Shown: positions 13,248 to 17,694 of the stretch, in pieces
Layout: the number at the start of each line of letters is the position of its first letter
Numbering within the stretch: position 1 is the first letter of the stretch
Origin: DATBHW01 sp046704085
GTDB lineage: Bacteria; Chloroflexota; Ktedonobacteria; Ktedonobacterales; DATBGS01
Assembly (NCBI GenBank): GCA_046704085.1
Contig: JBJKSJ010000372.1
Coordinates: 1 to 17,694 of the forward strand
Length of the DNA: 17,694 nt
Direction: 5' to 3'
Position numbers and translations under genes: made by a program
The notes under the pieces: model-generated
What the model saw: only the letters and a program-made list of their open reading frames with translations
The model's database searches: none
What the model was told of the DNA's origin: nothing

Positions 13248-13508
13248 ATGAACAATCAGCCAAGCAGGTGCAGCGTCCTCATCCAGTGGTCGGATGAAGA
13301 TCAGCTTTATATTGCCAGCATGCCAGAGTGGGGTCCATACGCGCTGACACACGGCGCTACTTATGAAGAAGCGGCAGGGCCGTTCAGAGAGGCGCTGGAA
13401 TCGCTGGTATCGGCCCACCAGGAAGAGGGCCGCGCACTGCTGGAGCCGCACACGTTCGTCTTTCCTGAAGCACCGGCAAAGCAACAACCTGCTGCGCCTC
13501 AGCAATAA
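13248..13508 (+). CDS. Solitary HicB-family antitoxin-like protein
   Basis: An 86-aa protein. CSVLIQWSDEDQLYIASMPEWGPYALTHGATYEEAAGPFREAL is the HicB-like domain; the tail HTFVFPEAPAKQQPAAPQQ is short and Pro/Gln-rich. The ATG at 13248 is chosen for GGAGG (13234-13238) 9 nt upstream; an in-frame ATG at 13215 lies before that site. No hicA-like frame is seen on either side, so it is a solitary HicB. It closely resembles the hicB at 10803-11099 in both protein and DNA and lies in the opposite orientation on the other side of the kinase gene, so the two are probably duplicates. Solitary HicB-like proteins are frequent and need not belong to an active toxin-antitoxin pair. Confidence 0.85.
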   Translation: MNNQPSRCSVLIQWSDEDQLYIASMPEWGPYALTHGATYEEAAGPFREALESLVSAHQEEGRALLEPHTFVFPEAPAKQQPAAPQQ

Positions 13509-13562
13509 GCCCTTCGCTAACAACAGGACAGCAGAAAGCCTACGCAGACAAGCGATAATCTT

Positions 13563-13877
13563 TCAAGAGGGGGTTTTTCTCTTTCTCCTGCGCGCTTCTC
13601 TCCAGAGTATGATCCCGGTGACCAGGGCAAAGAACAACCCAATGCCTAGAGAAAACAGCCCAAACCCCAGATAGGCTGATCCGCTTAGCAGCGTCCAGAC
13701 CCCCAAACCGACGAACACCAAACCTGCCACGAACGCGGGAGCGGGACTCGCTATTGCGTTTTTCCTTTGGATCCTGGTGTAGAAATCAATCCTCCTCATG
13801 TTATCTTCCGGCCCCAGAGGGTCCAGGCCACCCGTTTCTCTACCCGGAAACACCAGCTTGCTCACTTTCTCGCTCAT
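13563..13877 (-). CDS. Small membrane protein, two predicted helices
   Basis: 104 aa, family not recognised. A polar N-terminal part (~1-46) is followed by two hydrophobic helices (~47-67, AFVAGLVFVGLGVWTLLSG; ~70-93, YLGFGLFSLGIGLFFALVTG) and a very basic cytoplasmic end (REARRRKRKTPS). An internal ATG at 13799 with GGAAG at suitable distance would give a 78-aa form starting MRRIDFYTR; the first ATG (13877) lacks a clear ribosome site and is preceded 13 nt upstream by a 15-bp hairpin. An extended -10 promoter (13958-13966) lies upstream of both. The gene converges on the solitary hicB. Function unknown. Confidence 0.68.
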   Translation of the reverse strand: MSEKVSKLVFPGRETGGLDPLGPEDNMRRIDFYTRIQRKNAIASPAPAFVAGLVFVGLGVWTLLSGSAYLGFGLFSLGIGLFFALVTGIILWREARRRKRKTPS

Positions 13878-13890
13878 GGATGAGCGATGT

Positions 13891-13934
13891 GGAACAGGCG
13901 CTATCCATCTCGTGGAGGAGATAGCGCCTGTTCC
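13891..13934 (-). promoter_or_regulatory. 15-bp leader hairpin before the small membrane-protein gene
   Basis: GGAACAGGCGCTATC (13891-13905) and its exact inverted copy (13920-13934) enclose 14 nt, in which CTC/GAG can pair further. It lies between the predicted transcription start (~13951) and the first ATG (13877), so it would form in the 5' leader. No T-run follows on either strand, so it does not look like an ordinary terminator. Confidence 0.55.
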
Positions 13935-13957
13935 CTTCCAGAGAGTCGGCTATACAC

Positions 13958-13966
13958 ATTATAGCA
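13958..13966 (-). promoter_or_regulatory. Extended -10 promoter
   Basis: The minus-strand sequence TGCTATAAT is identical to the cmk extended -10. The predicted start is ~13951. An AT-rich stretch (13967-13985) lies upstream; no consensus -35 is seen. Confidence 0.55.
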
Positions 13967-14073
13967 CTTTGTTATATATTGTATAGCTTCCCGTTATGAA
14001 AAGTCAAGGGTAGCATTAAAGGCGCTGCTGCAAGCGGTGGCAGTATTGACGCTGCTTATTCTATGCAAGCGCA

Positions 14074-15285
14074 TCAATCGCAAGCCCTGGCGCAGGGGCA
14101 GGCGGCGCAGCGCTTTTCGCGGCACCAATGTTTGTGAACATGCTGAAGACCCTGCTGCGCCAGCGCCAGCCGGGGATGCTTTGGCAAGAGCAGTTGCTGC
14201 TGCATGGCGCGCGTAATCTGGTTGGAGGGCAGGCCGGGGAACTCCAGGGCCAGGGAGCGCGCACGCTCCGCCAGGGCTTCATCGGCGTGATGCAGCGCCC
14301 AGGCGTAGGCGAAGGGCAAGACGACGTTCCAGACCAGAATGGCGGCACGCCCGGCGCTGAGCGATTCGGCTGGCGCGGCGCTCTGGCGGTCAGATGTTTG
14401 ATACCTCTCGCCGGAGATAGTCAGCGCCCGCAGGATGGCGTCTCTGGCATCATCCAGGTCTGGCCGCGAGAGCAGCGCCCAGACCTCCGGCCAGGGGCCA
14501 CGCTCGCGCCAGCGCACGGCCAGCGTGATCAGCGCCGCGAGCCGCTGGCGTTGCAGGCGCGCAGGCGGGGCCAGCCGCGCCAGCAGCGCGTCCGCGAGGT
14601 CCACTGGCGAACCGAGGGTTGGGACGAGCGCGACCAGTTGCTCGCCCAGCGCGCGAAACGCCTCGCGCTCGCGGCCAAAGCCCAATCCTTCGGCCAGGGC
14701 CACGAAGAGCAGGCGGCTCTCCGCGTTCCAGGCCGGTTGATCCGCCGACTCTGCCCACGCTGCCAGGTCTGCGAGCGCGGCGAACTGCGCCTGAAACGCG
14801 CTGGCTTTCTCCAGATAACGCGCCTCCCCGGCCTGGGCGAGCAGCGCCAGCAGGTCCGGCTCTTCCAGGCACGTGGCGGCCTGCTGGCAGGGCCATTGCC
14901 CGGCATCGGCGCGCAGGGGCAACGTTGGCGGCGCGACGACATCCGCCAGCGCCAGGACCGGCACGATGGATCCATCGGGCAGGCGCGTGGGTAGAAGATC
15001 GTTGGCAAAGACGACATGCAAGATGACCCGGCGATAGCGCGGATCATCCGCGTGGCCGTGCGTGCGCCAGTCTCCGCCGCGCAGATGCAGTTCGACATCG
15101 CCGCAGAGCGTGCGGCTGTCACCCAGGCGAATGACCGCATCCCGAAAGTCGGGACCAGCGCCGCCGCCAGAGCGACCGGGATAGAGGATGCTGAGGCGCT
15201 CGCCATTGGTTGTGCAGAGCGGCAGGCCAATCAGTTCACCGCTGGCCCAGCGGCGAACAATATCGCGCTCAGAGATTTGTTGCAT
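14074..15285 (-). CDS. DUF2851 family protein
   Basis: A 403-aa member of DUF2851, a family of unknown function known to me mainly from Bacteroidetes and Chloroflexi. The diagnostic N-terminal block is present: GPDFRDAVI (44-52), GDVELHLRGGDW (62-73), HGHADDPRYRRVILHVV (76-92). The middle is helical and Ala/Leu/Arg-rich. The C-terminus carries five cysteines, C388, C393, C396, C398 and C402 (WCREKRCAACPCARACD), which could bind a metal or Fe-S cluster. The conserved GPDF...VELH pattern resembles the acidic core of PD-(D/E)XK nucleases, but I cannot confirm that. GGGAGG (15292-15297) lies 6 nt before the ATG, and a promoter is seen at 15327-15355. It is divergent from ccsB. Confidence 0.9.
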   Translation of the reverse strand: MQQISERDIVRRWASGELIGLPLCTTNGERLSILYPGRSGGGAGPDFRDAVIRLGDSRTLCGDVELHLRGGDWRTHGHADDPRYRRVILHVVFANDLLPTRLPDGSIVPVLALADVVAPPTLPLRADAGQWPCQQAATCLEEPDLLALLAQAGEARYLEKASAFQAQFAALADLAAWAESADQPAWNAESRLLFVALAEGLGFGREREAFRALGEQLVALVPTLGSPVDLADALLARLAPPARLQRQRLAALITLAVRWRERGPWPEVWALLSRPDLDDARDAILRALTISGERYQTSDRQSAAPAESLSAGRAAILVWNVVLPFAYAWALHHADEALAERARSLALEFPGLPSNQITRAMQQQLLLPKHPRLALAQQGLQHVHKHWCREKRCAACPCARACD

Positions 15286-15308
15286 GTCGCGCCTCCCTGT
15301 GCTACTAT
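15280..15308 (+). promoter_or_regulatory. Promoter of ccsB
   Basis: TTGCAT (15280-15285), a 17-nt spacer, and TACTAT (15303-15308) preceded by TG at 15300-15301 (extended -10). The predicted start near 15315 gives a ~50-nt leader. The -35 overlaps the first codons of the divergent DUF2851 gene. Confidence 0.5.
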
Positions 15309-15326
15309 CTTTGGGCAGACGAGACT

Positions 15327-15355
15327 ATTATCGCAGGTTGGTCTATTCCCTTCAA
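15327..15355 (-). promoter_or_regulatory. Promoter of the DUF2851 gene
   Basis: On the minus strand, TTGAAG (15355-15350), a 17-nt spacer, and TGCGATAAT (GATAAT at 15332-15327, with the extended TG). It predicts a ~35-nt leader. The -35 overlaps the ccsB ribosome site AAGGAG (15354-15359). Confidence 0.5.
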
Positions 15356-15365
15356 GGAGACCCTT

Positions 15366-16370
15366 ATGGCCGTTTCGTTAACACAAGACTTCTTTTATAT
15401 CGCCGTTGCCTTGACTGCTGTCGGATTCATTGCCTATCTGGTCTTCACCCTGAGCAATCGGCATATGGTGCTGACAAGCCTGGCAGAGGCTCGCACGCGC
15501 CGCGCGCGGGGCAAGGTCGCTGCCAAGGTCAGCGTGGAGAACGCGGCGGGCGGCTCCGGCGGCGCGGGCACAGCAACGCTCACACGCGATTTTGAAGTGG
15601 CTGCCACCAACGTAGAGCCAGACTATCGCGCCACCTATTGGGGGCGCATCGGCACAGGCGCGGCCTGGTTTAGCGTTATCTCCCTGCTGGCCTCGATGAT
15701 CTTCCGCTCGGTCGTCATGGGCTATCCGCCCTGGGTCAACATGTATGGCTACAGCCTGAGCTTTGCCCTGGCCCTGTTGTTCTGCTATCTGCTCTTCGAG
15801 CGGCACTATCACACACGCGCGCTGGGCGTCTTCGCCACTGGTGGGGCGCTCCTGCTGGTCGGCTTTGCCATCTGGGTTGGCGCGGCTTTTGACCAGGCAA
15901 CGACCAGCTACAATGTCATCCCCGCGCTTCAGGATGAGAAGATTTTGATCCTGCATGTCTCGATGGCGATCTTTGCCTACGCGCTCTTTACGGTCGCCTT
16001 TGGCTGCGGGATCATCTATCTGGTTCAGGGAGCAACCAATCGGCATTCGTGGCTGCCCAGCGCCGAGGCTGCCGATGAACTGGGCTACAAGGCAGTGATT
16101 ATCGGATTTCCGCTGCTGGCGCTGAACCTGATCCTGGGCGCGTATTGGGCCAACTACGCCTGGGGCCACTACTGGAGTTGGGATCCCAAAGAGACCTCGG
16201 CGCTCGTCACCTGGCTGGTCTACGCGATCTATCTGCATGTGCGCGGTGTGCGCGGCTTGCGCGGCAAGTGGTCTGGCTGGCTGCTGGTGCTGGGCTTCGC
16301 GGCAACGCTCTTCACGTACTTTGGCGTCAGCTTCATCGTGCCAGGTCTGCACAGTTACGCGGGTGTGTAG
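15366..16370 (+). CDS. ccsB: Cytochrome c biogenesis protein CcsB/ResC
   Basis: A 334-aa polytopic membrane protein of the system II haem-export/ligation pathway (CcsA/ResC/CcsB type), which with ResB attaches haem to apocytochromes c outside the membrane. It has about eight hydrophobic helices: one at ~8-28, a hydrophilic loop ~31-92, then the C-terminal CcsA core. The haem-binding WWD-type motif is WGHYWSWDPKETSALVTW (266-283). Candidate haem-ligand histidines are H197 (LHVSM), H290 (IYLHVR) and H329 (GLHSY); PPWVNMYGY (121-129) matches the conserved P-x-x-NxY region, with Gly where Glu is usual. The ATG at 15366 has AAGGAG (15354-15359) 6 nt upstream. resB is not in the window. The gene ends ~95 nt before a strong terminator. 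Confidence 0.95.
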   Translation: MAVSLTQDFFYIAVALTAVGFIAYLVFTLSNRHMVLTSLAEARTRRARGKVAAKVSVENAAGGSGGAGTATLTRDFEVAATNVEPDYRATYWGRIGTGAAWFSVISLLASMIFRSVVMGYPPWVNMYGYSLSFALALLFCYLLFERHYHTRALGVFATGGALLLVGFAIWVGAAFDQATTSYNVIPALQDEKILILHVSMAIFAYALFTVAFGCGIIYLVQGATNRHSWLPSAEAADELGYKAVIIGFPLLALNLILGAYWANYAWGHYWSWDPKETSALVTWLVYAIYLHVRGVRGLRGKWSGWLLVLGFAATLFTYFGVSFIVPGLHSYAGV

Positions 16371-16463
16371 CAGGGAGCGCCGCCCACCGTTCGCTGCTGG
16401 TGGCAGTCTGGAAGGACTGCGCCACAAGTAATCGGCGCGCAAGGAACTCCCAATGCCAGAAAC

Positions 16464-16501
16464 TGCGAGAGGCGCCCCATTAAGTGGGGGCGCCTCTCGC
16501 A
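16464..16501. terminator. Bidirectional terminator hairpin
   Basis: The stem GCGAGAGGCGCCCC (16465-16478) pairs perfectly with 16487-16500, extended by a T-A pair, with an 8-nt loop. It lies between ccsB (+) and the convergent SprT-like gene (-), whose TAA is at 16504-16502. The plus-strand 3' side has ATTATGCGCGTTTT, the minus-strand side AGTTTCT, so T-tracts are weak. Confidence 0.8.
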
Positions 16502-17308
16502 TTATGCGCGTTTTGATCCAGGCTCAACTGTCTCTTTCAGAACCAACGCATAGGCAGGGTTATAGGCATGGTCGCACGCGCCACAGGAGACCGGACGAGG
16601 ATAGCGGCGCACGCGCTGATACTCTTTGCCACAACGCGGGCAGGCATAGATATAACGAATCGGGCGGACCGCCCGCGCGGCTTTCTCGCGGCGCGATGTC
16701 TCTTCGCGCAGCAGCGCGCGCAGATCCTCCGGCGGATAGCCGGTAATGGCGGCCTCATCGACCGAGATCGAGTCATAGCCATGACAGCGATGCCGCCGGG
16801 GCTGGCCGCGCACCCTATCGGCCAGGTGAATCAACTCATGCGCCACCGTCACTTCGATGCTCTGCGGCAAGAGGTCTGGCTCGACAAAGATCAGGTGGCG
16901 ATGCAGCATCGGGATGCTCTGGACCTGCGGCTTAATAACAGGCGGAACGGCAAAATTCGGCAGAGGAAGCTGGGTCAGCACGGCTGCCGCCTCTTCCGTT
17001 TGCGCGCCGATGGCCTGGGAAAGCTGCAAGTTGCGGCGCTGGCGGCGTGTCAAGGGAGGGGAGGGAAGGTAGCAATAGCAGCCCAGCGCCAGGGTATTCA
17101 GGCGGCGCCCGACCCAGCGGGCAAACTCGCGGCGGTCCTGGGTGACGGCCAGGCGGCTACGTTCTTCAGCAGGCAGGCCCAGCTTGTGCCAGTAGTGGTC
17201 CAGCCAGCGCCGCACGTCTTCAGCCGCGTGGAACACTGGCAAGTTATGGAACGACGGAGGTTCGGGCGTTGGCCGACTACGGCGCGCAGGGTTACTCGCT
17301 GTGGTCAT
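16502..17308 (-). CDS. SprT-like zinc metalloprotease
   Basis: 268 aa. The active-site helix AHELIHLAD gives HELIH (157-161), with H176 in RCHGYD as probable third zinc ligand. A C-terminal zinc ribbon follows: C223-PR-C226 and C242-GA-C245. HExxH plus a ribbon of two CxxC is the SprT/Spartan layout; eukaryotic Spartan degrades DNA-protein crosslinks, while the bacterial role is poorly known. The N-terminal ~130 residues are helical and Arg-rich and longer than in small SprT proteins (~150-165 aa), so this is a divergent member. GGAGG (17319-17323) lies 10 nt before the ATG; a promoter is seen at 17516-17545 with a ~200-nt leader. It converges on ccsB. No signal peptide. Confidence 0.82.
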   Translation of the reverse strand: MTTASNPARRSRPTPEPPSFHNLPVFHAAEDVRRWLDHYWHKLGLPAEERSRLAVTQDRREFARWVGRRLNTLALGCYCYLPSPPLTRRQRRNLQLSQAIGAQTEEAAAVLTQLPLPNFAVPPVIKPQVQSIPMLHRHLIFVEPDLLPQSIEVTVAHELIHLADRVRGQPRRHRCHGYDSISVDEAAITGYPPEDLRALLREETSRREKAARAVRPIRYIYACPRCGKEYQRVRRYPRPVSCGACDHAYNPAYALVLKETVEPGSKRA

Positions 17309-17515
17309 CGCCCGCTATCCTCCACAAGAAGCCCATATGCCTAGAAATCCAGCAGACACAGTGGCTCATGCACTCTCCGGCAGCCCCGCCCAGGAGGCGC
17401 CGACCCCCTTCCACGCAATCAGTCGCCCCTGGGCCAGCGATGTCTATGCCCTGCTGCTCTGGTTCTACTCCAGGGCATCCTGCCAGCGATCCAACCATTC
17501 CAGGATGATACTCCC

Positions 17516-17545
17516 AGTATAGTAATGCTGATGTTACGCCTGCAA
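17516..17545 (-). promoter_or_regulatory. Promoter of the SprT-like gene
   Basis: On the minus strand, TTGCAG (17545-17540), an 18-nt spacer and TATACT (17521-17516). The same two hexamers with a 17-nt spacer form the proposed rluB promoter. The predicted start near 17509 leaves ~200 nt before the start codon; within 17309-17508 I see no convincing gene. Confidence 0.5.
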
Positions 17546-17694
17546 CAGCCGGACGCCAATGCCCCAAGGGCTTACACCGATATAACGGGTAAACTCGGCG
17601 AGGGTATCACGCGCTGCCTGGCGTGGCGTGCTATTCGATCCCCACCTGGGGTATCTCCATCCCATCGGCAAAATACCCATAGGCCATGTTGGGC
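17534..17694 (-). CDS. Possible 3' end of an unidentified gene, perhaps frameshifted
   Basis: A minus-strand frame is open from the right edge to TAA at 17536-17534 (52 codons). Its last part, AARDTLAEFTRYIGVSPWGI, then GVRLLQA, looks protein-like and uses GC-ending codons. Its first part does not. In the neighbouring minus frame the edge reads PNMAYGYFADGMEIPQVGIE before a TAG at 17633-17631, which looks better. Either a gene ends at 17631, or one gene has a frameshift near 17625-17640. The -35 box proposed for the SprT-like gene overlaps its last codons. I do not recognise the family. Confidence 0.3.
   Translation of the reverse strand, partial: PTWPMGILPMGWRYPRWGSNSTPRQAARDTLAEFTRYIGVSPWGIGVRLLQA

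Noticed and set aside
14128..14994. 288-codon plus-strand frame opposite DUF2851
   Set aside because: The minus strand carries the DUF2851 motifs and a good ribosome site; the plus frame is Arg/Gln-rich and featureless.
15378..16502. 374-codon minus-strand open frame opposite ccsB
   Set aside because: The plus strand has the CcsB haem motif and helices; the antisense product is polar and unrecognisable.
17292..17567. 91-codon minus-strand frame upstream of the SprT-like gene
   Set aside because: It overlaps the SprT-like start and promoter, is Gly/Cys-rich and has no family features; better read as leader DNA.

Overview
The window is GC-rich chromosomal DNA with bacterial gene layout: Shine-Dalgarno sites, overlapping genes and sigma70-type promoters. 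The mix of genes points to Chloroflexota, most likely a Ktedonobacteria-type genome: a gatC-gatA amidotransferase pair, a DUF2851 protein, CcsB/ResC-type cytochrome c maturation, a PknB-like kinase with a DUF4190-like membrane tail, a WGR/beta-propeller protein, and many short multi-hairpin repeats. This placement is an inference from gene content; no rRNA is present to confirm it.

Layout. Positions 2-538 hold the 3' end of tgt (queuine/preQ1 tRNA-ribosyltransferase). A WGR-domain protein with a beta-propeller-like body follows (679-2100). After a convergent spacer rich in AGAATCC repeats comes a long minus-strand block. Read in its own direction it runs rluB-type pseudouridine synthase (8286-7501), promoter, cmk, plsC, acylphosphatase, gatC, gatA, an OsmC-family protein and a GNAT acetyltransferase (ending at 2300). 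The cmk-to-gatA part is tightly packed and reads as one operon for nucleotide, phospholipid and aminoacyl-tRNA supply. Divergent from rluB is a membrane-anchored extracellular protein of unknown function, probably a TIM-barrel glycoside-hydrolase-like domain (8358-9848).

Positions 9849-13560 are the accessory part. A small antitoxin-like gene overlaps a RelE/ParE-like toxin gene. The 3' end of the toxin gene runs head-on into a hicB gene, so both have lost their normal ends. The hicA gene upstream of that hicB is cut down to its first ~30 codons. Next is a Ser/Thr kinase gene whose upstream region is full of palindromic repeats and a 3 x 32-bp tandem array, and then a second, intact but solitary hicB. 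This looks like a decayed toxin-antitoxin cluster.

Positions 13560-17694 return to ordinary genes: a two-helix membrane protein, DUF2851, the divergent ccsB, a bidirectional terminator, a SprT-like zinc metalloprotease, and an uncertain reading-frame fragment at the right edge.

The points most worth a second look are: (1) a repeat family whose hairpin stems differ in sequence but keep base pairing by compensatory changes; (2) the collapsed hicA/hicB/relE cluster, where the end of the hicA remnant serves as the hicB ribosome-binding site; (3) 9-bp tandem repeats behind two plus-strand genes; and (4) several leader or operator structures, at the OsmC gene, the kinase gene and the small membrane-protein gene. 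I see no clear complete new defence or biosynthetic system.
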